The notes under the pieces are model-generated. The model did no database searches. It saw only the letters and a list, made by a program, of their open reading frames with translations, and was not told the DNA's origin. A program made the translations under genes and the position numbers. A DNA stretch of 64,000 nucleotides from CBDCWT01 sp965223305 (GTDB lineage Bacteria; Planctomycetota; Planctomycetia; Pirellulales; Pirellulaceae), in contig CBDCWT010000073.1 of NCBI GenBank assembly GCA_965223305.1, positions 1 to 64,000 of the forward strand, written 5' to 3'. This document shows, piece by piece, positions 44,353 to 52,647 of this stretch. Position 1 is the stretch's first letter, and the number at the start of each line of letters is the position of its first letter.

Positions 44353-45552
44353 TTAGAAACGATAGCGCACTTGGAGCGCGAACACGCCGGTGCTGGAATT
44401 GCCGGCAAACGAAGTAATGTCCTGGCTCCATTGACCACTGAGAGCCCAATGGTTGTCCGGGGTCCAGCGAACACCGAGCACATTGATGGCGTTCGTGTCC
44501 CAACCAGTGGGCAGGTCCAAGTTGAAGAACAACATCTGGTTGTACACGAGCCATGTTTCGTGCCGGTTGTGCCAGTCAATCTCGAATACGGTGTTGACAA
44601 CACTCGTTCCCGGATCGCGCCCGATCGACACATCTCCCATCACAGTGAAGGGGCCCTTGCCGGTAATGAAGTCGACCCCAATACGAGACCTCCGCACCGT
44701 GGGTGTTGGTCCGGTGTACCGATAGACATCCCCGTAAAGCGCAGACATGCCAATACTGATCGGCTCGCCGCGCGGTGTTCCAATCCGGCCAGCTACCAGG
44801 TAGGGGTCCTCACGCCTGCGCCACTCATTGCCACTACCACGCAAGAGCGCAACTTCGTACTCGCCCTCGTCGGTCTCGCCATTGAGACTGACTCCCCAGT
44901 CTCCTTTTACTCCGATGTTGCGGCCGTGAATGTAGTCCCGCAGTGTGCCGTTGGTGTTGATCACCTGCTCCAGCCCATAGGGAACCTCCATGTGCCCGAT
45001 ACGTATATTGCGTCTTCCTTCTCCGTATTTGGTGTAGTTGAAATTGCAGATACGATACACCAGCTCCCAGTCGTGAGCATCGTCGAAGAACGGGGGACGA
45101 CGCCGGACGCCGTCCAAGCGGGTTAGAAATGGCTGCAGCGTTAACGTGCCCCAATCACCTTCCGAGTTAGAGAACACTTTGTGCAAGTCGATGCCCAAGA
45201 AGAACGCATTCGAGAAGAGGCCGGAGTGCTCGCTGTAGATGGGTCGTTCCGCCAAGTCCACCGTAAATCGCAAGTTCTCTTTCCAGCAAGGTTGTCTCTG
45301 CTCCTGTCCACCATCCTCTTCAGGCCCATCACCCAGCGAGTCGAGAGCGTCTAAAGACAACTCCACACCCGATGTCTGGACTTGCCTGTCCGCATCATCT
45401 AGGGTGTCCAGATCCTCGAGGCTCAGCGATCGATTGTCTTGAAGCGGAAGCTCAGCGGCCTGCCCACGCATTGCTGTCGGAAGGAACACGCCCATTCCCC
45501 AACTGAGCAACCACAGTATCGTCAGGACGCTCGACCGTCGGTCGCACTTCAT
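44353..45552 (-). CDS. Outer-membrane beta-barrel (porin-like) protein
   Basis: 399 residues from ATG 45552, 6 bases after GGAGAG; an upstream in-frame start at 45645 would overlap the HD-GYP gene and is rejected. A signal peptide (LTILWLLSWGMGVFLPTAMRGQA) precedes an acidic linker with an internal repeat (LSLEDLDTLDDADRQ / LSLDALDSLGD). From about residue 95 alternating amphipathic strands suggest a barrel (TLTLQPFLTRL, NIRIGHMEVPYGLEQVI, YLVAGRIGTPRGEPISIGMSA). It ends in ALQVRYRF, a typical C-terminal Phe barrel signal. It belongs to no family I can name securely; porin or channel is likely. It sits between the HD-GYP and FMN-binding-like genes. Confidence 0.75.
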   Translation of the reverse strand: MKCDRRSSVLTILWLLSWGMGVFLPTAMRGQAAELPLQDNRSLSLEDLDTLDDADRQVQTSGVELSLDALDSLGDGPEEDGGQEQRQPCWKENLRFTVDLAERPIYSEHSGLFSNAFFLGIDLHKVFSNSEGDWGTLTLQPFLTRLDGVRRRPPFFDDAHDWELVYRICNFNYTKYGEGRRNIRIGHMEVPYGLEQVINTNGTLRDYIHGRNIGVKGDWGVSLNGETDEGEYEVALLRGSGNEWRRREDPYLVAGRIGTPRGEPISIGMSALYGDVYRYTGPTPTVRRSRIGVDFITGKGPFTVMGDVSIGRDPGTSVVNTVFEIDWHNRHETWLVYNQMLFFNLDLPTGWDTNAINVLGVRWTPDNHWALSGQWSQDITSFAGNSSTGVFALQVRYRF

Positions 45553-45595
45553 CAAGAACTCTCCACAGACGCACAACAACATCCTGCTAACCAGC

Positions 45596-46705
45596 TCAAT
45601 CCACGTCAGCGTACTCAATCTGCACAGCGACGATTTCATTTTCATTTTTCAGAAATGCATCGAGCACGGTCGGGTCAAAATGCTGCCCGCGCTCCTCCTC
45701 CAGTATCGAGAAGCATTTTTCAAGAGGGAATGCAGGCTTATAGGGACGCTTACTACTGAGGGCGTCAAACACATCGGCGACTGCCGTGATCCGTCCTTCA
45801 ATCGGAATCTTGTCTCCGGCTAACCCTAGTGGATAACCTGAGCCATCCCACTTTTCGTGATGTGTCAGGGCGATGGTGCGTGCCAACTTCACCACAGGAG
45901 AGTCGCAGTTTTCCAAAATGCTCGCGCCGAACGTGGTGTGGTCGAGTAACCTGGTGTACTCATCGCGCGAGAGGGTCTCGAAGATCTTCTTTCCGTAGCC
46001 ACAATGCTTTTGCACGACGGCATGTTCTTCTGGCGTGAGCTTCCCAGGTTTCAGAAGGATCGAATCTGGAATGCCGATCTTGCCTACATCATGCAGCGTG
46101 GCTGCTTGCTCCAAAAGCGACAGCTCTTCACCCACGATTCCCAGTTCGCTGCCGATGACCCTGACGTACTTTCCAACCCGAATGATATGCCTTCCGGTCT
46201 CGTTGTCACGGAATTCCGCTGCCCGAGCCAAACAGTGAATAATCTCTTGTCGGGATCGTTCAAGGTCTATCGTCCTGTCACGCACCTTTTGTTCCAAGTC
46301 GTCTTGGTAGCTCTTCGACAGTAGGGCGTTGCGAACGCGCGGCACCAAATCTTCGGGATCGACTGGCTTGGCCAGGAAATCCGTGGCTCCCAGACGCAGC
46401 GCCTCTGACTTGAGCTCACGGCTCTCGGTGCTGGTAAGAATCAGGATGGGTAGCCGAGAGTACTGTTTGTCGGCGCGCAGCGTCGCGAGGATCTCGATAC
46501 CACTCACGTGCGGCATCATCAGGTCGAGTAGCAAGATAGCAGGCTCTTCTCGATAAATGGTAGCCACTGCTTCCGCCGCGTCGGTCGTGCTGATGAAGTT
46601 GTCGAACCCTTCTTCTGCCAGGAAGGCTCTTACGACCTGCACATTCGTCGGCACATCGTCGACCATCATGATCTTTCGACGAGTGACATCATCCCTTGAG
46701 ACCAT
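45596..46705 (-). CDS. Receiver/HD-GYP response regulator (c-di-GMP phosphodiesterase)
   Basis: 369 residues from ATG 46705; a longer start at 46783 would translate part of an older HPt remnant and is rejected. The receiver domain has DD at 16-17, phospho-acceptor Asp61 (LLLDLMMP), and LTSTE and AKPVD. A linker helix leads to an HD-GYP domain: RAAEFRDNETGRHIIRVGKY, HDVGKIGIPD, and HHEKWDGSGYPLGLAGDKIP, all catalytic metal ligands retained. It should hydrolyse cyclic-di-GMP when phosphorylated. It is the first gene of a four-gene minus-strand set with an outer-membrane protein, a secreted protein and a hybrid kinase, which probably phosphorylates it. Confidence 0.93.
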   Translation of the reverse strand: MVSRDDVTRRKIMMVDDVPTNVQVVRAFLAEEGFDNFISTTDAAEAVATIYREEPAILLLDLMMPHVSGIEILATLRADKQYSRLPILILTSTESRELKSEALRLGATDFLAKPVDPEDLVPRVRNALLSKSYQDDLEQKVRDRTIDLERSRQEIIHCLARAAEFRDNETGRHIIRVGKYVRVIGSELGIVGEELSLLEQAATLHDVGKIGIPDSILLKPGKLTPEEHAVVQKHCGYGKKIFETLSRDEYTRLLDHTTFGASILENCDSPVVKLARTIALTHHEKWDGSGYPLGLAGDKIPIEGRITAVADVFDALSSKRPYKPAFPLEKCFSILEEERGQHFDPTVLDAFLKNENEIVAVQIEYADVD

Positions 46706-46989
46706 GTGCGAGCTGGGACAGGGCATCAAAGGACTGATCCCTGGCGGCTTGTTCCATGGTTGATAGCTGCTGAGAGAGGACACTGCAAAACTCTACTACA
46801 ATCCCGACTACAATGCCCCGAAACGCCGGCTTGTCGATCGGAAGTGTGGACAACAACGGCGAACGGCCGTTGCAGGACCCTGGAAGGCTCACTCCTTCAA
46901 CGGCTCTGCCTCGCCGCCGCTGCTCAATGCCTCCGCGACCGCCCCAACAGAGTGTTCGCTTCGATCGGTTTGGTTAGGTACCGGAACAC
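46689..46989 (-). pseudogene. Remnant of a hybrid kinase tail (REC end plus HPt start)
   Basis: Minus-strand 46989-46943 encodes VFRYLTKPIEANTLLG, the last strand and helix of a receiver domain. A single-base change in a G run shifts the frame, and GAVAEALSSGGEAEPLKE follows to a stop. In a third frame, 46892-46689 encodes LLSTLPIDKPAFRGIVVGIV ... LSQQLSTMEQAARDQSFDAL and ends AHGLKG-stop, the start of an HPt domain up to and just past its phosphorylatable His. No kinase core remains. A tandem 12-base duplication (GGCATTGTAGTC/GGGATTGTAGTA) lies inside. The HD-GYP gene's start codon lies in the last bases, so a deletion probably joined the two. Confidence 0.65.
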
Positions 46990-47536
46990 GTGTTGCCATC
47001 GGCTTCCGAGGCCGGAACTATTTACGTATTACGCTCTGCCGGACCCAGTCAGAAAAGGAGTGACAAGCGAGATTCCCGGCACACGTCCTACAGGTTGCAG
47101 ATCGAGCTTTCGTTAGCCGGGTGATCCAGCTGCAGAATCGCTACTCGCCCTCTGACTCCTCTGACTAGGTTCCCTGAGCACAGAAATTGTGTGCTCAGCG
47201 CGCCCAATCGCACACTGCCGACCGTGCGCCCCGCAGCATCGAGTTCGCTTCGGCGTCGCGTTAGGGAACCTTAGGGACGGGTCGGCCGTCAGCTGGCAGC
47301 ACGTCAATCTGCACGGCGAGTACGATGTCTCGGGACGAGAAACTGCAGGATTCCGTGGGATTGCACGTGCCCATAATCCTGGAGTTTGACCCGTCCTAAC
47401 GCCGGGAACCGCAGGTAGCCCGAATTCGCCATCCCAGCCGGACTTGGGCACCTCGCGACGCAACATCAGGAACGTTCGTGCGCTTTGACCCAATCAGCTC
47501 AGAAACGGTCATCTCGGTCGTTTGATGGGGTGCGAG
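46990..47536. other. Intergenic region, nothing convincing
   Basis: 547 bases between the hybrid-kinase remnant and the GNAT gene. Open frames here are low complexity in codon use and match no family. It may be further decayed sequence from the remnant. Confidence 0.4.
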
Positions 47537-48382
47537 CTAAATCTCCATCCTGATGTGCGTATCAGTGCGCCCGATCTCTTTGAAACCTAACCGAACGTAC
47601 AGCTTGTGCGCCCTGTTTGCACGCAACACCTGCAGGCGTACCGGACGATTCTCAGATTTAGCACGGTTAACGATGTTCTCCACGACGTTCGTACCGAGGC
47701 CTTGGTTTTGAAAATCTGGGTCGATCACGATCTCCGACAAGCAGACATGGTCGTCTTCATCGCGAACCGACACGCCTCCCACGCTCACCCGTCCCACCAC
47801 GATAATCTGGTAATTGGAGGGGTTCCACTTTCTGTCGAAGAATCCCCGCTGTTGCTCGTCGTTCCACTCGCCAAATTGTGCGAACACGACATCACGGTAG
47901 CAACGTTCGTGAAGTGTGCGCATGAATTGCTCATCCTGCTCCGTAGCATCGCGAACTACGTAACCCGGTCCTTCGTCCAGCTCCATCGTGATGCAGTAGT
48001 CATCGAAGCCTAAAGACCGCCAAAACGCGATGCCAACGTGGTTTCCAACGAGCACATCCAAACGCATTATCCGATTCGTCCAAACATGTTTTGCCAGCCA
48101 CTCGAACGCCCGTCGACCGTGACCTTGCCGACGAAAATCCGGCCGGATGAAGAACTGCCGAATGTAAACCGAGTCATCGTCCTCACGGTACAGGGCGTAG
48201 CCGACAATCGACGTGTCCAACTGAAACACGTGGGCTTGATATTCACCATCGAGCCAGGCTTGCATCCGTCCTTCGAGTTCGGACACGGTCATCTGGTTGC
48301 GATGTCCTTCGTCTCGAATGAGCTGGTGATTCAGCTCCGCGAGAACCGGCAAATCAGACGGACCGGCACGACGAAATTCCAT
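47537..48382 (-). CDS. Tandem GNAT acetyltransferase
   Basis: 281 residues with two GNAT domains. The first (about 1-145) has IRQFFIRPDFRRQGHGRRAF with the acetyl-CoA pyrophosphate loop RRQGHG, then VLVGNHVGIAFWRSLGF. The second (about 150-281) has LSEIVIDPDFQNQGLGTNVV with QNQGLG, then LQVLRANRAHKLYVRLGF. Both loops look functional, so both domains may bind acetyl-CoA. The substrate is unknown. ATG 48382 is chosen; a GTG at 48454 would overlap the upstream gene by 11 bases and add 24 unconserved residues. The 61-base gap from the small membrane protein gene suggests possible co-transcription. Confidence 0.88.
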   Translation of the reverse strand: MEFRRAGPSDLPVLAELNHQLIRDEGHRNQMTVSELEGRMQAWLDGEYQAHVFQLDTSIVGYALYREDDDSVYIRQFFIRPDFRRQGHGRRAFEWLAKHVWTNRIMRLDVLVGNHVGIAFWRSLGFDDYCITMELDEGPGYVVRDATEQDEQFMRTLHERCYRDVVFAQFGEWNDEQQRGFFDRKWNPSNYQIIVVGRVSVGGVSVRDEDDHVCLSEIVIDPDFQNQGLGTNVVENIVNRAKSENRPVRLQVLRANRAHKLYVRLGFKEIGRTDTHIRMEI

Positions 48383-48443
48383 AACTATCTTATGAGTCTC
48401 GGTTTCATTCTCGAAATCTGTCCAGCGAAATCTGTCTGATGGT

Positions 48444-49094
48444 TCACTCCGCACGGTTTGACGGCGTGGAATTCTCCTTGTTCGCAGGCTGAAGCCAAAT
48501 CATGAAACCATCCACTTGGCCGGAAACAACCGCCCCTGGCCGGTTGTCTGCAATGCGGAGGATCTCGATTGGCCCGTCCGCCGTTCGTTCACGTTGCGGC
48601 ATATGAGGCGGTATCGTTGAGCTGTGCTTTAGCCAGCTGAAGTCATACGTCGGACTACTACTTCCGTGTCCAACTGTAGGATAGTAAATCATGTATTTCC
48701 ACGCGCCGTCCTCGAAGGAAAAGATGACGGTTAAGGTGAACTGCTCCCCGCGCGGCAATTGCCGCGATGGACCCCTTGGACGGTCTTGAGGGAAAGTCAA
48801 CTTCGGCCAACCGAAAGCCACTTGAAGTGAAAAGTCGCCGTCTGGTGGTAGATACACGCGGCATTTCCGAACCATCGGATCCGCCGTTGCCAACTGTCGC
48901 GCGTATACCTTGTCGGGATCTCCGATAGTCATCTCACCCAGCTCCATCCTCAACCGGCGGTTCTCTTCCTCGAGTGCCGCAGCCTCCTCAGTTCGCATGT
49001 AGTGAGCGATGGACAGGCAGGCCAAGGTGATCGTGAGGAACATCGACAGCAAAGAGAATCTCGGACCGAGTCTAGATTTCGGCGGTTCGCTCAT
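48444..49094 (-). CDS. Single-helix membrane hypothetical protein
   Basis: 216 residues, function unknown. A basic N-terminus (PPKSRLGPRFSLLSM) leads into one helix (about 14-33), then a coiled-coil-like segment (EEAAALEEENRRLRMELGEM). This order is very common in planctomycete proteins of unknown role. The rest is beta-rich with FSLQVAFGWPKLTFP and FTLTVIFSFEDGAWKYMIYY. It begins a run of minus-strand accessory genes. Confidence 0.65.
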   Translation of the reverse strand: MSEPPKSRLGPRFSLLSMFLTITLACLSIAHYMRTEEAAALEEENRRLRMELGEMTIGDPDKVYARQLATADPMVRKCRVYLPPDGDFSLQVAFGWPKLTFPQDRPRGPSRQLPRGEQFTLTVIFSFEDGAWKYMIYYPTVGHGSSSPTYDFSWLKHSSTIPPHMPQRERTADGPIEILRIADNRPGAVVSGQVDGFMIWLQPANKENSTPSNRAE

Positions 49095-49244
49095 GAGACG
49101 AAGGCGTTCAATGACTTGTGGTAACCCGACGGATCAGGATATTGCATTGTATCTGTAGTTCAATCCCCACAACGGTTCGGAAGGCGGACAGCGGTTCCGA
49201 TCCAGCAGCCGAGCTTGAGCGCCCCGGCGTCGTACCGGGCTGAT

Positions 49245-49532
49245 TTAGGTGCTTATCGTGTACACGAACCCGCACGCGGTCATCGCAGCGAGGACCAAGG
49301 TGGATACAGCGACAAAGATCGCACTGGCCTTGGCTCTGCTCATCGTCTCCAAGCGGAAGAAGGTGCGAACGTTACCTTTCAAGAGGTACGCGTAAAACAG
49401 AGCATGCCCAATGAGCTTGACAAGATGGTCTAACAGACCCTTGTCAGACCGGAGTTCCAACCCAACGAGCTGGGCCAAACAAAATGCAGTCGTTGCCAGC
49501 GCGGCTCCGACGGTCATCGACGCGTAATACAC
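49245..49532 (-). CDS. Small membrane protein
   Basis: 95 residues from GTG 49532 (ATG 49517 possible). Helices at about 6-25 (MTVGAALATTAFCLAQLVGL) and 70-92 (ASAIFVAVSTLVLAAMTACG) with a possible third near 35-50 suggest a small integral membrane protein. It begins 4 bases after the alpha/beta hydrolase stop, which supports coupling. Function unknown. Confidence 0.5.
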   Translation of the reverse strand: MYYASMTVGAALATTAFCLAQLVGLELRSDKGLLDHLVKLIGHALFYAYLLKGNVRTFFRLETMSRAKASAIFVAVSTLVLAAMTACGFVYTIST

Positions 49533-49536
49533 GGGA

Positions 49537-50694
49537 TCAAGATCCGTGCATCAGCCAACGTGAAAGAAATCTGATGCCGCTTTGTACGCGCGGCTCATGT
49601 CCATCTTCGTGCAGATCCATCTCGATACGCTCGCCAAGGCCCAGCTCGTCGTAGTGAGCCTTGGACGCCTCGAATTCTTCAACGACCTGGGGCCAGTGGG
49701 CGATTCGGTCTTGCTTGCCGGTCTGAATCAGCAGCGGCCGCGGGCAGATGAGGCTCACCACGTCCGAGTCGGTGAACTCGGTCAGCCAGCCACGAAAGAA
49801 CGCATGCTCTTCCTTCGTCTCGAGGAAGCAACTGTATCTCGGGTCGGGAATGACCATCTTGTTGCGGCGATGGTTGAACCAGGCGGCGACAACGCCAACC
49901 TTAATACGAGACTCCAGGGGCATCCAGAACATCGTCGCCGTTCCACCGAGAGACACGCCCCACATGCCAACCCTTTCCTCGTCAATTCGGGGGTCTTGAA
50001 GCACCTCATCCAAGAGTCGCTGCACGCGGGATAACTCGATCCCCGGTAGACTCGTGTCCGCCAGGCGACAAAGCCGCTCAATGCGGTTGCGGCGCTCGAC
50101 GCTCCGCAAGTTCATCGGAGCGAGTACAGCGAATCCGGCTTCGACAAGCCGGGCGGAGTACTCGTGATAATTCCCACCCTCGTCGAGGACGCCGAACGTC
50201 CGCTCGGGATGGCTACCAATTCCGTGCTGAGCAATCACCAGCGGAGCAGGCTTCTCAACACTGGCCTCCGCCGGGACGACCAATAGAGCTTCGGCATTCA
50301 ACCCGCCCAGCGGTAGCGTCAGCCACTCACCTTTCAAGTGAGCCAGTGGCTCGTGAGGTCGGCGCTGAAGTGCGCCGGTTTTCTCCAGTCGGGGCGGTTT
50401 CACGACGTCGTGCCACTTCGCTCGTTGGCTCTCGACACTCCGCAGAAACGCAGCCGTATTGCTGTAATCTCGGTTCCACGCATCGGAGGCCCGTTGGGCG
50501 TAGGCTTCGACGAGCCATCCGCGCAAGTAGGCTTCGAGCTGGCCGCTATAGTCGTCTGTCCGCCTTTCCTCCCTTTCTTTGAAAGACTGCGCCAGCGTAG
50601 GAGATGTGGGGAGCAGTAGAAGAACCAAGAACAGCGGTGTGACTGCCCGTTTCAACGGCGATGAAAGCCGACGTAGCCTAATAGCAGTAGTCAC
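49537..50694 (-). CDS. Secreted alpha/beta hydrolase (Abhydrolase_7/acetylxylan-esterase-like)
   Basis: About 385 residues from GTG 50694, which puts a signal peptide (AVTPLFLVLLLLPTSPTLAQ) at the N-terminus; an in-frame start at 50844 would precede it by 50 odd residues and is rejected. The hydrolase core has oxyanion sequence QHGIGSHPERTFG, nucleophile GVSLGG (Ser) near 245, acid Asp in TGKQDRIAHWP near 330, and His in HEDGHEP near 363. Planctomycetes carry many such secreted esterases, often near sulfatases; the ester is unknown. The small membrane protein gene follows at 4 bases. Confidence 0.8.
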   Translation of the reverse strand: MTTAIRLRRLSSPLKRAVTPLFLVLLLLPTSPTLAQSFKEREERRTDDYSGQLEAYLRGWLVEAYAQRASDAWNRDYSNTAAFLRSVESQRAKWHDVVKPPRLEKTGALQRRPHEPLAHLKGEWLTLPLGGLNAEALLVVPAEASVEKPAPLVIAQHGIGSHPERTFGVLDEGGNYHEYSARLVEAGFAVLAPMNLRSVERRNRIERLCRLADTSLPGIELSRVQRLLDEVLQDPRIDEERVGMWGVSLGGTATMFWMPLESRIKVGVVAAWFNHRRNKMVIPDPRYSCFLETKEEHAFFRGWLTEFTDSDVVSLICPRPLLIQTGKQDRIAHWPQVVEEFEASKAHYDELGLGERIEMDLHEDGHEPRVQSGIRFLSRWLMHGS

Positions 50695-50765
50695 TGGATC
50701 GATCAACTCCGTCGTCGAAGGCCAAACGAACAATAACTCAGTGGTCAATGTTTTACGTCGACAAC

Positions 50766-51743
50766 CTAATCTCCTGCGAGCTTCTGAATAGCTGCCAGCG
50801 AGTATCGGTTGAGTCCGAAGTCGCCGGCCAGAACGGCTTTGCAATACTTCTTCAATGCGGACTTGCGTTCTTTGCTGTCGCCTGCCCAGTCGACGAACTG
50901 TTGGCTACGACGCTTGGCATTTTGAGACCGATTACCTCGTGCATTCACCATGCCAAACATGATTCGACCAAGCTGCTCATTGGGCGCGAGTTTGAAGACG
51001 GGACTTGCCTTCATCCTTTTGTCCGCGCGCCGTTGACGTTCGGCTCGAAGTTCCCGCTGAACCTTGGCCAAGGTTGGTTCTGGCTTGCCGAGTGCCTTCG
51101 CAGCAGCTGCCATGATGGTCTGGAGGTCGCGGTTGTTGGGGGCTTGGAAAACGAAGTTGTTGACAACTTTGTTTCCCTTGGCAACTAAGACAGTCATCGC
51201 GACGTTTCGATTCAAGCCGTAGTAGCCAGGCCCCTCGACGCCATCAACGGACACACTGACTAATGACTTGGTGAACAACGAGCCCCGCGCCCAACCTCGG
51301 AGCATCGCAGTCATCTTTGCTCGGTCGTCGGACAGCAGCACAAAGTGGCTGGTCAGTTCCTCGTGTCGTGAGGCGTAGAAATCCACCAATCCCAGGCCGT
51401 ATAGAACCCTATCATCGTTACCGAGCCTGTGCACGAAGCAGATGAGAGTGGTACGTCCATCGGTTTCTTTGACGATCTCCAACTCTTTCGTTTGGTCGGC
51501 TTTGACGTGCAGCACCTTAAACGGCTTGATCTTTTCACCGGGTTGTGGTCCGGAGAAGATGCGTTTTTCAACTGGGTCGGTCGCGTTTGGCTCCTGGTCA
51601 TCTGCTTGAGCCACGGCAGAAGCGGCCAGGGCCTCTGCGGCAGGATCGACCCTTGGCGCTGTCCCGACGATTAGGCCCGCCGCTGCCAACGCGAACCAGT
51701 AACGAATGAGCGCCCGTCGTTGAAAGCGATGTGAGCGTTTCAT
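50766..51743 (-). CDS. Secreted redoxin-like protein without a CxxC
   Basis: 325 residues from ATG 51743, just after GAGGAG; TTG 51779 is an alternative. A signal peptide (about 10-40) ends near AVAQA. Residues about 75-225 show a thioredoxin/redoxin-like pattern (FKVLHVKADQTKELEI, TTLICFVHRLGNDDRVL, LTSHFVLLSDDRAKM, NRNVAMTVLVAKGNKVVNNF), but the only cysteine nearby is a lone Cys, so redox catalysis is doubtful. The C-terminus (about 240-325) is basic and helical. Neighbours do not help; it is called hypothetical. Confidence 0.7.
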   Translation of the reverse strand: MKRSHRFQRRALIRYWFALAAAGLIVGTAPRVDPAAEALAASAVAQADDQEPNATDPVEKRIFSGPQPGEKIKPFKVLHVKADQTKELEIVKETDGRTTLICFVHRLGNDDRVLYGLGLVDFYASRHEELTSHFVLLSDDRAKMTAMLRGWARGSLFTKSLVSVSVDGVEGPGYYGLNRNVAMTVLVAKGNKVVNNFVFQAPNNRDLQTIMAAAAKALGKPEPTLAKVQRELRAERQRRADKRMKASPVFKLAPNEQLGRIMFGMVNARGNRSQNAKRRSQQFVDWAGDSKERKSALKKYCKAVLAGDFGLNRYSLAAIQKLAGD

Positions 51744-52109
51744 AGTCTCCTCAAGTCGTTTGGCGATACTGTCCGACAAGATGGCCCCTCTGCCGACGCG
51801 GCGTGGGTGCCGCAGAGGGCCAGTTCCCCGATAGCCAACAGCCTACGCACGTATTTCAAGCCGGCTAACACCAGAGTCGACAACCGCTTCGCCCATTGTA
51901 CGCAGTGCACATTTCGGATCGCAAACCCTCGAACTCGTAGGCAGATGTGCGCACGGGTCTCGGTGATGCGGAATGTCGAAATCCGGTCGACTGACTCGTC
52001 ACCTTGACTGGCTCCAGACCCTCAAAGCCACGGCCGAGGCCGCCTCGACGATCGCGCCTTTGTCGCCATCGTACAAATCAGCAAAGCTGAAACCACCGAT
52101 TTCCAGCAA
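51744..52109. other. Intergenic region
   Basis: 366 bases between the redoxin-like gene and the small membrane protein gene. Nothing recognised beyond the likely promoter of the redoxin-like gene. Confidence 0.4.
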
Positions 52110-52625
52110 CTACCATGATCCCAAGGTAAAGACCACGAGTGTTGAACCCGCCAGCAACGCCGCATGTGTTTGCCAGCTTGGTGCCTCGGTGTGGGAGAAG
52201 TATCTCAAGACTCGGCCGCTATGAAGATAGATCCAGCATCCGCCAAACATTGCTACGTAGATGAGTTTTCTTGGGAGTAACTCACCGAAACCGCTCCGAA
52301 CTAGGGAAAGCAGTACAAACTCAGCCAGACCATAGTAGCAGAACGTGATTGCCACCCACCAACCAGTGCGGCGGCCACTTATCAGGCCGAGTGCCGCAGC
52401 AATAGAGACGACTGACAGGATTGCAATCTCCGACATTTTGGCGAACAAATCGGGTGGAGCCCATGCCCACACCTCTACGAACTTGACAACCGTACTGGCA
52501 GCGGTAATCAAGCCAAATACCGAGAGGATGAAAGCGAGGAGAGTAATTCCGATGGGCCGCGACCGCGCAGAGATTGTCGCTGGCAAGGCTCCGGCGGCGT
52601 ACGGATTAGGTGCGTTGTCCATCAT
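52110..52625 (-). CDS. Four-helix membrane hypothetical protein
   Basis: About 171 residues from ATG 52625 (MMDNAPNPYAAG is a typical planctomycete N-terminus); a longer frame from 52712 overlaps the sialidase-like gene and is rejected. Helices lie near 27-47 (GITLLAFILSVFGLITAAS), 65-83 (EIAILSVVSIAAALGLI), 88-107 and 118-150. No family was recognised. It begins 22 bases after the stop of the sialidase-like gene, so the two may be co-transcribed. Confidence 0.6.
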   Translation of the reverse strand: MMDNAPNPYAAGALPATISARSRPIGITLLAFILSVFGLITAASTVVKFVEVWAWAPPDLFAKMSEIAILSVVSIAAALGLISGRRTGWWVAITFCYYGLAEFVLLSLVRSGFGELLPRKLIYVAMFGGCWIYLHSGRVLRYFSHTEAPSWQTHAALLAGSTLVVFTLGSW

Positions 52626-52647
52626 CGGCGCGTTGTACGCTCTCCTG

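Noticed and set aside
47113..47493. 126-codon frame in the 47 kb gap
   Set aside because: No family features and no Shine-Dalgarno; possibly decayed sequence, so not called as a gene.
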